In this document: one piece after another, positions 45,805 through 54,048 of the stretch
Layout of the letters: the number at the start of each line of letters is the position of its first letter
Position numbering within the stretch: the first letter of the stretch is position 1
NCBI GenBank assembly: GCA_041744575.1
Contig: JBGTKP010000007.1
Location: forward strand, 30,888 to 94,887
Direction of reading: 5' to 3'
Length of the DNA stretch: 64,000 nt
DNA from: JTS-RE37 sp041744575
GTDB lineage: Bacteria; Bacteroidota; Bacteroidia; Flavobacteriales; Flavobacteriaceae
Program-made: the position numbers and the translations under genes
Notes under the pieces: model-generated
What the model saw: the letters and a program-made list of their open reading frames with translations, nothing else
Told to the model about the DNA's origin: nothing
Databases searched by the model: none

Positions 45805-47538
45805 CTATTTCAGCCTGATATCCGAAACAGAGGCACCTGAGGGGATCATCGGAAAAACATTATCCTCCTTCTCCACTGCAACTTCAAGAAAAAACGGTTC
45901 CTTGCTTGACATCATTTCCCGTACAGTATCCCTCAGATCCTTTCGTTCACTGACCTTTCTGGCCTTGATATGGTATCCTTCGGCAATTTTTACAAAATCA
46001 GGGTTGGTCATCACCGTAGAGGCATAGCGGCGCTCAAAAAACAATTCCTGCCATTGGCGTACCATTCCCAGGTGCTCATTATTTAATACGACTATCTTGA
46101 CCGGGGTTTTATTCTGAAAGATGGTCGCGAGTTCCTGAATAGTCATCTGATATCCACCGTCACCTATAATCGCGACCACCTCCCGATCCATGGCGCCCAT
46201 TTTCGCTCCTATGGCAGCAGGCAAAGCAAAGCCCATGGTTCCCAGGCCCCCGGAGGTTATATTGCTCTTTGTCTGATTAAAGCGAGCATACCTGCAGGCA
46301 ATCATCTGATGCTGCCCCACATCGCTTACAATCACAGCATTATGGCCGGATGCCAGATTAATTTCCTCGATAACTTCGCCCATGGTCAGCCCTTGCTTCG
46401 TAGGATGGATATCATTTTTTATAACCGTTTCATACTCCTGCTGATATTTCTTTTTAAATTCATTGTGCCATGCATCATGACTGTTTTCATTTACCAACGG
46501 CAATAGCATCTGGAGGCTGGTTTTGGCATTTCCCAGTACCGCCACTTCGCACCTGACGTTTTTATTAATTTCCGCGGGATCAATTTCGAAATGAATCACC
46601 TTTGCCTGTTTGGCATAGGTATTCAGATTTCCTGTGACCCTATCATCAAACCGCATACCTATAGCCAACAGTACGTCACATTCATTTGTAAGGACGTTTG
46701 GTCCGTAATTGCCGTGCATTCCTACCATCCCTACATTCATGGGATGCTCGGTTGGGAGGGCAGACAAGCCGAGGATCGTCCATGCGGCAGGGATCCCGGT
46801 TTTTTCAACCAAAGCCTTCAATTCCTCTTCTGCCTGCCCTAGGATGACTCCCTGACCGAAAATAATGTATGGTTTTTTCGCAGAATTGATCAGATCAGCC
46901 GCCGCTGCAACTGCCCCGGCGCTGGGTTCAGGTGAAGGATTGTAACTGCGGACCCCGGTACATACCTCATAGGTAAATTCCAATTCATCAAATTGCGCAT
47001 TCTTGGTAATATCAATGAGTACCGGCCCAGGTCTTCCTGAGCGTGCAATATAAAATCCCTTGGCAATTATTTCCGGAATCTCAGACGCTTTTGTGATCTG
47101 GTAGTTCCATTTGGTCACTGGTGTTGAAATCCCAATAATATCTGTTTCCTGAAATGCGTCTGAACCCAGCAGGTGTCGGGCAACCTGGCCTGTAATACAC
47201 ACAACTGGCGTCGAATCTATCAGCGCATCTGCCAGACCTGTCACAAGATTCGTTGCCCCGGGTCCAGAAGTGGCAATGGCCACACCAACTTTACCCGATA
47301 CCCGGGCATAGCCCTGGGCAGCATGGGAAGCACCTTGTTCATGTCTTGTCAGGATATGAGTGAGCCTGTCCTGGAATTTATATAATTCATCATATACGGG
47401 CATGATAGCTCCTCCAGGGTAACCGTAGATCAGATCAACGCCCTCCGCCAAAAGACAATGTATAATAGCTTCAGCCCCGCTTATCTTCAGAACTGTCCCA
47501 GTATCGGTTTGGGTTCTCTTTGCTTTCAATGTTTCCAT
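45805..47538 (-). CDS. ilvB: Acetolactate synthase large (catalytic) subunit
   Basis: 577 residues. Thiamine-diphosphate enzyme that joins two pyruvates or pyruvate and 2-oxobutyrate. Present are the catalytic glutamate segment RHEQGASHAAQGYA, the FAD-binding middle domain, and the TPP motif IIGDGGYQMTIQELATIFQNK. ATG 47538 (METLKAKR) is chosen over a TTG two codons upstream. It follows ilvD by 60 bases. Confidence 0.97.
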   Translation of the reverse strand: METLKAKRTQTDTGTVLKISGAEAIIHCLLAEGVDLIYGYPGGAIMPVYDELYKFQDRLTHILTRHEQGASHAAQGYARVSGKVGVAIATSGPGATNLVTGLADALIDSTPVVCITGQVARHLLGSDAFQETDIIGISTPVTKWNYQITKASEIPEIIAKGFYIARSGRPGPVLIDITKNAQFDELEFTYEVCTGVRSYNPSPEPSAGAVAAAADLINSAKKPYIIFGQGVILGQAEEELKALVEKTGIPAAWTILGLSALPTEHPMNVGMVGMHGNYGPNVLTNECDVLLAIGMRFDDRVTGNLNTYAKQAKVIHFEIDPAEINKNVRCEVAVLGNAKTSLQMLLPLVNENSHDAWHNEFKKKYQQEYETVIKNDIHPTKQGLTMGEVIEEINLASGHNAVIVSDVGQHQMIACRYARFNQTKSNITSGGLGTMGFALPAAIGAKMGAMDREVVAIIGDGGYQMTIQELATIFQNKTPVKIVVLNNEHLGMVRQWQELFFERRYASTVMTNPDFVKIAEGYHIKARKVSERKDLRDTVREMMSSKEPFFLEVAVEKEDNVFPMIPSGASVSDIRLK

Positions 47539-47598
47539 AGTCAATTAAGACATTAGATTATTTCTTTTTGCCTCTGTCTCGAGGCGCATTAGTGCTTG

Positions 47599-49275
47599 TC
47601 AGAACGTATCAGTTACGCAACCTTCAGAAGCTGATGATACCGTCCTGGCATATTTATACAGACTTCCCTTGCTTACTTTTAAAGGCGGTTGTTGCCATTG
47701 TGCCCGCCTCTTAAGCAGTTCCTCGGCCGACAGGTCAACACTTATCAGATTCGATTCCGCATCTATGGTGATCTTATCACCGTCCTTCAGCAATCCTATG
47801 GTCCCGCCTTCCTGAGCTTCGGGGCAAATATGTCCTACCACAAACCCATGGGTTCCTCCTGAGAAACGGCCGTCGGTGATCAGGGCCACTTCCTTGCCCA
47901 GTCCTGCACCCATGATGGCTGATGTCGGTTTCAGCATTTCCGGCATGCCTGGCCCCCCCCTCGGTCCTTCATAGCGGATAACCACGACATCCCCCTTCGT
48001 TACTTTTCCTTGTCCTATTCCTTCATTCGCCAGGAATTCTCCATCAAAGACCTTAGCGGGGCCACTAAATACAAGCCCTTCCTTCCCTGTGATCTTTGCC
48101 ACCGCACCCTGCTCGGCCAGATTACCATATAAGATACGGATATGTCCTGTTGCCTTTATAGGCTCTGTCAGCGGTTTCAGTACTTTCTGGCCCTCGGAAA
48201 GCCCGGGTAAATCCGCCAGATTTTCTGCCAGGGTACGACCAGTGACGGTCATGCAATCGCCGTGAATCATTCCATTTTCAAGCATAAATTTTAAAATTGC
48301 CGGGGTTCCGCCTACCCTGTGTACATCCTCCATCAGGTATTTTCCACTGGGTTTAAGATCTGCGAGCAATGGGGTCGTATCACTGATCTTTTGAAAATCA
48401 TCTAATGTAAACGAAATGTCCGCGGCCTTCGCAATTGCCAGAAAATGCAAGACAGCATTGGTCGAACCCCCAAGAATGGTTATGAGCCTGATAGCATTCT
48501 CCAGGGATTTTCTGCTGATGATATCGCTCGGTTTAATATCCTTCTCAAGTAAATTAAGTATGGCCCTGCCGGCATCTGTACAATCCGCTTCCTTTTCCTT
48601 CCCTATGGCCGGATTAGAAGAATTATACGGCAATGCCATCCCTAAGGCCTCGATAGCCGACGCCATTGTATTTGCTGTGTACATTCCCCCACAGGCTCCG
48701 GCGCCCGGGCAGGCGTGTTGTATGATTTGTTTGAATTCCTTATCTCCAAGTGTGCCGGCCACCTTTTCTCCCCAGGCTTCGAAAGCAGAAATCACATCGA
48801 GTTTCCTTTCACCCAAACACCCGGAGGCAATGGTCCCGCCATACACCAGGATGGAAGGTCTGTTCAATCGGATCATAGCCATCAGTGCACCTGGCATATT
48901 TTTGTCACATCCCACCACAGTTACCAGGGCATCATAATTCATCGCCTGAACTACTGTTTCCATAGAATCGGCAATGATATCCCTGGACGGAAGCGAATAT
49001 CTCATCCCTGCTGTACCCATAGAAATTCCGTCACTGACCCCAATTGTATTAAAGACCAATCCCACGAGATCTTTTTCGAGCAGACCCTGCTTCACGTTCT
49101 GGGCCAGCCCGTTCAGATGCATATTGCAGGGGTTGCCTTCATAACCCGTACTGCCAATGCCCACTAATGGCTTTTTAAGATCTTCTTCATCGAGGCCAAT
49201 GGCGTATAACATGGCCTGGGCAGCGGGCTGGCTATCGTTCTGAGTTATTATCTTACTAAATCGGTTCAGTTCCAT
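47599..49275 (-). CDS. ilvD: Dihydroxy-acid dehydratase
   Basis: 558 residues. Fe-S enzyme dehydrating 2,3-dihydroxy-isovalerate and -methylvalerate. The three cluster cysteines are visible: GNPCNMH, VGCDKNMPG and HACPGAGACGGMYTANTM. The C-terminal ITDGRFSGGTHGFVVGHICPEA loop is also intact. First gene of the leftward ilv operon; the promoter box TATCTTTG lies about 50 bases upstream. Confidence 0.97.
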   Translation of the reverse strand: MELNRFSKIITQNDSQPAAQAMLYAIGLDEEDLKKPLVGIGSTGYEGNPCNMHLNGLAQNVKQGLLEKDLVGLVFNTIGVSDGISMGTAGMRYSLPSRDIIADSMETVVQAMNYDALVTVVGCDKNMPGALMAMIRLNRPSILVYGGTIASGCLGERKLDVISAFEAWGEKVAGTLGDKEFKQIIQHACPGAGACGGMYTANTMASAIEALGMALPYNSSNPAIGKEKEADCTDAGRAILNLLEKDIKPSDIISRKSLENAIRLITILGGSTNAVLHFLAIAKAADISFTLDDFQKISDTTPLLADLKPSGKYLMEDVHRVGGTPAILKFMLENGMIHGDCMTVTGRTLAENLADLPGLSEGQKVLKPLTEPIKATGHIRILYGNLAEQGAVAKITGKEGLVFSGPAKVFDGEFLANEGIGQGKVTKGDVVVIRYEGPRGGPGMPEMLKPTSAIMGAGLGKEVALITDGRFSGGTHGFVVGHICPEAQEGGTIGLLKDGDKITIDAESNLISVDLSAEELLKRRAQWQQPPLKVSKGSLYKYARTVSSASEGCVTDTF

Positions 49276-49323
49276 GCAGATTCTTTGATCTTATTCGACA
49301 GATTGATTCACTATATCGAAGGT

Positions 49324-49331
49324 CAAAGATA
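49324..49331 (-). promoter_or_regulatory. -7 promoter box TATCTTTG for the ilv operon
   Basis: Matches TAnnTTTG on the minus strand and predicts a leader of about 40 bases before ilvD. That leader shows no leader peptide rich in Ile, Val or Leu codons and no terminator hairpin. Confidence 0.5.
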
Positions 49332-49371
49332 AAAGTTTCCCAACGGCCGGGCTAAGATGAAGACAGGCTGG

Positions 49372-49388
49372 TTCAAATTCAATTTGAA
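49372..49388. promoter_or_regulatory. Perfect AT-rich inverted repeat upstream of ilvD
   Basis: TTCAAAT and ATTTGAA form perfect 7-base arms around TCA. It lies about 55-70 bases upstream of the predicted ilv transcription start and 80 bases beyond the pxpC stop. It could be an activator site for ilv; no T run follows, so a terminator for pxpC is less likely. Confidence 0.3.
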
Positions 49389-49467
49389 TAAAATATATTT
49401 AAAATACTGTACATCAGCTTTTTAATTACAATATTTTACCATATTCAATACAATTGCCTCCACACGA

Positions 49468-50307
49468 TTAATACAGCCTGAAGGAAACTGAATCCCCAAT
49501 TTTTTTTTGGGAAAGGATGGAGATGGCTTTTTGAGAGAGCTGGAGAATTCTCGGATATCCCCCAGTGGTTTGTCCATCTTTCATCAGTAAAATTAATTTT
49601 CCAAGCGGGGTAAGTTGTACAGTCCCTGGTAAAGTAGCTGATGTTAATAAAGTTTTCCGGTGTCCCGGGATGGTTTCCTCCAGTTGGTAGGCCATGCGGT
49701 CATTTTCCTTGGCAACAGAGAATTCCCTTGAAAAAAGCAATTCCAGTTGTTTATCCTCGAGCAGGTAATATTCAGGGCCTTTTTTTACTTTAAGTTCATA
49801 TTCCTTGTGAAAGGGTTCCGGGCGAACATCCAGCAGGGAGGGTTCGAAATCACTTACCATATCATACTCAATTTCCATATAATCCTTTATTCTGTTCAGG
49901 GGGGTTAAAGGTTTATAGTAGGACCGGCTACCCAAAACAAGGGGGGTTTTAAATCCGTTCTTTATTGCCAGATAGGCCCGGAAACCATTCAGCAGTTTGC
50001 CAAAGGAAAGGACATCCCCTGACCGGATCTTATGTATCGTGTAATTTCGTACGGGCACCCCGTTCAGGTTGGCCGACATGTCTGCACCTGTGATGGCAAT
50101 ATAAGTATCTGCTTCAAAGGACAGGGTAGGTCCGGTCATCGTAATCTCAAGGACGGCAGATGCCTCTTCGTTGTCCAATAAGGTATTGGCCATATTCGCT
50201 GAGTATTGATCCATCACCCCGGACAGAGGTACACCCTGAGATCTCATATTAAATCTACCCTGATCCTGGATGGTTGAGAAAAATCCGGCGTGGGTTACTC
50301 TAAGCAT
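49468..50307 (-). CDS. pxpC: 5-oxoprolinase subunit PxpC (biotin-dependent carboxyltransferase-like)
   Basis: 279 residues. Matches the PxpC/KipA (allophanate hydrolase subunit 2-like) domain: THAGFFSTIQDQGRFNMRSQGVPLSGVMDQYSANMAN pattern at the N-terminus (seen in pieces), ITGADMSANLNG and FRAYLAIKNGF. With PxpA and PxpB it forms the prokaryotic ATP-dependent 5-oxoprolinase, which opens 5-oxoproline to glutamate. ATG 50307 overlaps the pxpB stop by 8 bases; an upstream TTG is unlikely. Last gene of its operon. Confidence 0.93.
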   Translation of the reverse strand: MLRVTHAGFFSTIQDQGRFNMRSQGVPLSGVMDQYSANMANTLLDNEEASAVLEITMTGPTLSFEADTYIAITGADMSANLNGVPVRNYTIHKIRSGDVLSFGKLLNGFRAYLAIKNGFKTPLVLGSRSYYKPLTPLNRIKDYMEIEYDMVSDFEPSLLDVRPEPFHKEYELKVKKGPEYYLLEDKQLELLFSREFSVAKENDRMAYQLEETIPGHRKTLLTSATLPGTVQLTPLGKLILLMKDGQTTGGYPRILQLSQKAISILSQKKIGDSVSFRLY

Positions 50308-51037
50308 TCCATTTCCTTTTATCAATCTTAAAAATACCTACCTCGGCTTCTATTTTGTGCAAGTCAAAGGCGCCCTTTGTAATGGTATAGAATTGGATCT
50401 TGTCTCCCACTCTGGTAAAACACGGATGCGGATTGTTTCCGTTGAAAATGGGGATGGGGCATCTTCCTATAATATTCCAACCCCCGGGGGAATCCTGAGG
50501 GTATATTCCGGTCTGTTTTCCCGCTAGTCCTACCGAGCCTTTGGGAACGAGTAACCGTGGTGTATCTTTCCTGGGTGTTTCCAGCGTTTCAGGCAGGCCT
50601 CCCAAGTACATGAACCCGGGCAGGAAGCCGATCCCAAAAACGGTGTATTCTACGGAGCTGTGTAGCTGAACCACTTCTTCCGTTGTTTTATTTAACATCC
50701 TGGCAACCTCGTCCAGATCTGATCCGAATTCCGGATCATAGCAAACGGGAAGTCTCCAGATAAAATGGTCTGTTTGTTCCCCCTCCTTTCTCTCTTTATA
50801 CCAGTCGTTCAGCTGGCGACGGAGTACGTTGTAATCCACAGGGTCACTTCGATGAATGATGGTGAGGGAATTATATGCGGGAACAAATTCCCAGCTGGTG
50901 TCATTCAGGTGATTAAATTTGAGGTGGTTGTGAAACCTCAGAATGTCATAAAGAATATCCTCATCAACCATTTCCGGCCATTCAACAAGCAGCGCCTGCT
51001 CTCCAAAAGGTTTAATGACAATAGGGTATGAGGTCAA
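50300..51037 (-). CDS. pxpB: 5-oxoprolinase subunit PxpB
   Basis: 245 residues matching PxpB/KipI (allophanate hydrolase subunit 1-like). Typical segments are IKPFGEQALLVEW, YTVFGIGFLPGFMYLGGLP and PRLLVPKGSVGLAGKQTGIYP. Translation must start at TTG 51037, because the family N-terminus (TSYPIVIKPFGE) begins immediately after it and no ATG precedes it. The TTG overlaps the pxpA stop as TTGA, a variant of the common ATGA coupling. Confidence 0.93.
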   Translation of the reverse strand: MTSYPIVIKPFGEQALLVEWPEMVDEDILYDILRFHNHLKFNHLNDTSWEFVPAYNSLTIIHRSDPVDYNVLRRQLNDWYKERKEGEQTDHFIWRLPVCYDPEFGSDLDEVARMLNKTTEEVVQLHSSVEYTVFGIGFLPGFMYLGGLPETLETPRKDTPRLLVPKGSVGLAGKQTGIYPQDSPGGWNIIGRCPIPIFNGNNPHPCFTRVGDKIQFYTITKGAFDLHKIEAEVGIFKIDKRKWNA

Positions 51038-51768
51038 TTTTCCAGCGTAATGTTATACTTAGGTAATTCGGAGTTAAGATACATCAATATTTGTAATGCG
51101 GACGGGGTATCACCATGTATGCAGAAGGTCTGCGCGTTAATTTTTACGTCGCCACCATCAGCGGAAAGGACTTTTTGAAGCTGTGCTATTGAGACGATCT
51201 GTGCCAGGACCTTTCCCGGATCTGAAATAACAGCACCCGGGTTTTGACGGGGTACCAGGCTCAAATCGTTCTGGTAAAGCCGATCCCCAAACGCTTCATA
51301 TTTTAATTTGAATCCCATTGAGCCTGCTTCCCGGGATACTACAGAGCCAAAAGGCACATATAGGAATGCGTCCCGGATATAGGGCCTTATAGCTTTTAAA
51401 TAAACCAACGCCAATTCCCCGTCTGCAACCATGTCATTGTACAAGGCACCATGCGCCTTAATATGATGTAACCGGATGCCTGCCCCCTTAGCCGCTTGGG
51501 TGAATAATTGGATTTGTTGCTGGATGGACGCTGCCAAAACACGTTTGGGAAGGTGCATGGATTTTCTGCCAAAATGAATTCTATCCGGAAAGGATGGGTG
51601 CGCTCCGGCCCTGATATTGAGATGTGCGGCCAGCTGAAGCACACGTTGCATGGTGGCCATATCCCCCGCATGGCCGCCACATGCAATGTTACAGGAGGTA
51701 ATATAGGGGAAGAGCGCGGCTTCATTGCCAAGGCCCTCCCCTACATCACAATTAATATCAATTTTCAC
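51034..51768 (-). CDS. pxpA: 5-oxoprolinase subunit PxpA (LamB/YcsF family)
   Basis: 244 residues, GTG start. The LamB/YcsF signature is complete: DINCDVGEGLGNEA, SCNIACGGHAGD, GAHPSFPDR..FGRKSM and IKAHGALYND. PxpA is the catalytic TIM-barrel-like subunit for ring opening. It begins 9 bases after the transporter gene and is coupled to pxpB by a 4-base overlap. Confidence 0.94.
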   Translation of the reverse strand: MKIDINCDVGEGLGNEAALFPYITSCNIACGGHAGDMATMQRVLQLAAHLNIRAGAHPSFPDRIHFGRKSMHLPKRVLAASIQQQIQLFTQAAKGAGIRLHHIKAHGALYNDMVADGELALVYLKAIRPYIRDAFLYVPFGSVVSREAGSMGFKLKYEAFGDRLYQNDLSLVPRQNPGAVISDPGKVLAQIVSIAQLQKVLSADGGDVKINAQTFCIHGDTPSALQILMYLNSELPKYNITLEN

Positions 51769-51777
51769 AGGTTCTAT

Positions 51778-52971
51778 CTAAATATATCCTAATACTTTTA
51801 AAATACTTTTTGCGCCAAGAAAGACAACCATCAGAATTATTATTCCAGCCAGCAGATTGTGCCAGGGTTTGTTCCTGTTTTCACCCATAACTGAACGCCG
51901 GTTGACCAGCCACAAAAGCAAAACCGCAATAATCGGCAGAAGAAGGCCATTGGCGACCTGGGCGAATCTGATGATGGCGATAGGAGTAATCCCAAAATAT
52001 AAGGAAACCACTCCCACAGTTAATATGATGATCCAGACCGCCCTGAAGCGCACGTCCTTGAATCCGGCGTTCCATCCAAAACAACTATTTGCGACGTATG
52101 CAGCTGCAAGCGGGGCCGTAATGGCAGAAGTGATCCCGGCCGCGAAAAGCCCGGTTCCCATAAAGTACCTGGCCGCATTGCCATAAAGTGGCTCCAGCCC
52201 CTTGGCAAGATCCAGCGCAGTTTTTATTTCCTGCTTTGGAATTGCTGCCCCTGCTACAATGATTGCCATAGAGACCAATCCTCCTATGACAATTGCTACC
52301 ATGGTATCTATCCTTGCCCTCGGGAGATCGTCAGCGGAATGCCATTTTTCACTTACCAGGGCGGCATGAAGGAAAAGGTTATAAGGTACAATGGTTGTTC
52401 CGACAAGGGCAATGACTGTCAGAAGGCTTTCCTCCGGCGCTGCGGGAATGAATAGTCCGCTAAGAATTGCTGCCGGATCCGGCCTGGTAATGATTGCAGT
52501 AAATAGGAAAGAAAGACTCATTAGACCCACCAGGGCAATGAATACCTTTTCCAGTATCCGGTAATTGCCCAGGTAAAGCAGAAGAAATGCTATCAGGCCA
52601 ATGAGCCATGGGTACATCATACTTAATCCATATCCGAACATTGCCTCAAGTCCGAGCGTACCCCCTCCGATATTACCACCTTCATAGGCAGCATTGCCCA
52701 GGACAATGGCAATGAGTATGATCCCCAGGACCAAACGTCTGATCCAGCGCGTTTCAAGCACATCCCGGAGGACATCGGCCAGCCCTTTTTGCGAGAGGAT
52801 ACCCAGTCTGGCAGCCATCTCCTGAAGTACAATGGTCGCGACGACAGCCAGGAGCATCGCCCATAATAGAGAATAACCATATTCTACCCCGGCCAAAGTA
52901 CAGGTCGTGACAGTTCCCGGGCCTATAAAAGCAGCGGCTACAAGTATACCAGGGCCAAATCTTTTGGACAT
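51778..52971 (-). CDS. NRAMP-fold transporter with altered metal site, pxp operon
   Basis: 397 residues with about 11 transmembrane helices and clear NRAMP architecture (LeuT fold). In classical NRAMPs helix 1 carries D-P-G-N and helix 6 M-P-H-N, which bind the metal. Here helix 1 reads GPGT (17-20) and helix 6 VPYN (195-198), so the Asp, Asn, Met and His ligands are all gone. It is the first gene of the operon with pxpA, pxpB and pxpC, so uptake of 5-oxoproline or a related acid is a reasonable inference. ATG 52971 is chosen because MSKRFGPGILVAAAFIGPGT matches the family start; the open frame extends 38 codons further. A weak box TATCTTTA lies upstream. Confidence 0.83.
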   Translation of the reverse strand: MSKRFGPGILVAAAFIGPGTVTTCTLAGVEYGYSLLWAMLLAVVATIVLQEMAARLGILSQKGLADVLRDVLETRWIRRLVLGIILIAIVLGNAAYEGGNIGGGTLGLEAMFGYGLSMMYPWLIGLIAFLLLYLGNYRILEKVFIALVGLMSLSFLFTAIITRPDPAAILSGLFIPAAPEESLLTVIALVGTTIVPYNLFLHAALVSEKWHSADDLPRARIDTMVAIVIGGLVSMAIIVAGAAIPKQEIKTALDLAKGLEPLYGNAARYFMGTGLFAAGITSAITAPLAAAYVANSCFGWNAGFKDVRFRAVWIIILTVGVVSLYFGITPIAIIRFAQVANGLLLPIIAVLLLWLVNRRSVMGENRNKPWHNLLAGIIILMVVFLGAKSILKVLGYI

Positions 52972-53192
52972 AGGCTTAAAACTGAAATCTTTTGTGATAA
53001 TTTTGGAATAAAGATAAAGGGTTTCCGCCTTACCTCCCATCACCCTAAAAATTAACTCCCGGATGCTCCCGAAAGTGCCATTCATCTAATAAATGACCAT
53101 TCATCTATAATCTGAATGCTGTATGTCGAATATTTATAATATTCCATATTTCTAAGGGTTATAATAGTCCCAAATCTAATAGTGCCCCTTTG

Positions 53193-53639
53193 ATGAATTG
53201 TTTGGAATGTAACAGAGAATTGAGTTACCTGGATCATAGAAATGCTATGGATTCCATTGGAGTGGAATTGTGTCCGCAACATAAGACCCGAATTATGAAA
53301 ATAATGGAACTCAATAATACCCCGGTTCAGGCGGTGCAGTTGTATTATGGTCTTAAACAAGCCGGTGTGAACCCAATGTTGGAGTGGTGGGATGGTAAAA
53401 AATCGATTGACGTGGCCATTTCCCGTGTAAAATTGAACATAGAAATAGATACCGAGTATGAGATGCTCACCCATGAGCAGGCCATGAATGACCTGGAGCA
53501 GACCATGCACTCATTCAAAAATGGGTTTACGACCATCCGGATTCCCCATATTCTTATCAAGCATTACAGAAAAGAAACTGTTAGAAACATCATAGGAATC
53601 ATGGAAGGTCTGCGCGCCAATATAAAAGCGATCGTGTAA
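53193..53639 (+). CDS. Small zinc-ribbon plus endonuclease-fold-like protein
   Basis: 148 residues. The N-terminus has a probable zinc site C3-x2-C6 ... C27-x2-H30. The middle has the look of Vsr/DUF559-type PD-(D/E)XK nucleases: Asp73 in KKSIDVAISRVK, the acidic strand LNIEID (Glu84, Asp86), His94, and the helix MNDLEQTMHSFKNGFTTIRIP, which parallels the closing D-x2-R/K...G-x2-x-R-I segment of those families. The E-x-K lysine is replaced by Asp86, as in DUF559. I infer a DNA-related role, but cleavage is unproven. It is divergent from the transporter gene and has no partner downstream. ATG 53193 is preferred to the TTG one codon earlier. Confidence 0.6.
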   Translation: MNCLECNRELSYLDHRNAMDSIGVELCPQHKTRIMKIMELNNTPVQAVQLYYGLKQAGVNPMLEWWDGKKSIDVAISRVKLNIEIDTEYEMLTHEQAMNDLEQTMHSFKNGFTTIRIPHILIKHYRKETVRNIIGIMEGLRANIKAIV

Positions 53640-53653
53640 GTCTTTAATATAAA

Positions 53654-53950
53654 ATGAGGATGGCCATATCCATGATATTTAAAGATCTTACCAGGGGAGT
53701 CAATTGATCCTGATCTTATTGGCGGTTGCAACGTTAGGTATTATAATCGATTTTGATCCCGGATTATCCACCTATCTTTTTGGAATACCGGTAATTCCTT
53801 CAGACCTGCTGGTCTTTGTGGGTCGTTTTTATCATCAATGTGATTTCGGTCCCAGCCGATGAAAAAAAGATCATTGGGCTGCCTGTCATTTCTATCACGG
53901 TAGTACGGATCCATTCAAATATATTTTCCAATATTCTGCAACGAATGTAG
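53654..53950 (+). pseudogene. Frameshifted two-helix membrane protein gene (possible)
   Basis: Three overlapping frames read on as one protein. ATG 53654 gives MRMAISMIFKDLTRGVN and stops. From TTG 53704 another frame gives LILILLAVATLGIIIDFDPG and then FGIPVIPSDLLVFV. From 53822 a third frame continues VVFIINVISVPADEKKIIG to a TAG at 53948. Removing one G from the GGG at 53820-53822 joins the last two. The product would have two hydrophobic helices and no known family. A sequencing error in a real gene is the other explanation. Confidence 0.35.
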
Positions 53951-54048
53951 CTGCTCGGATTCCTTTCGGCGATAACAGACTTAGGAACTTGTGCGTTTCG
54001 TCTGTTCCTTCATTTATTATTTGTATCTTTTTTTCATAAATTAACCTT

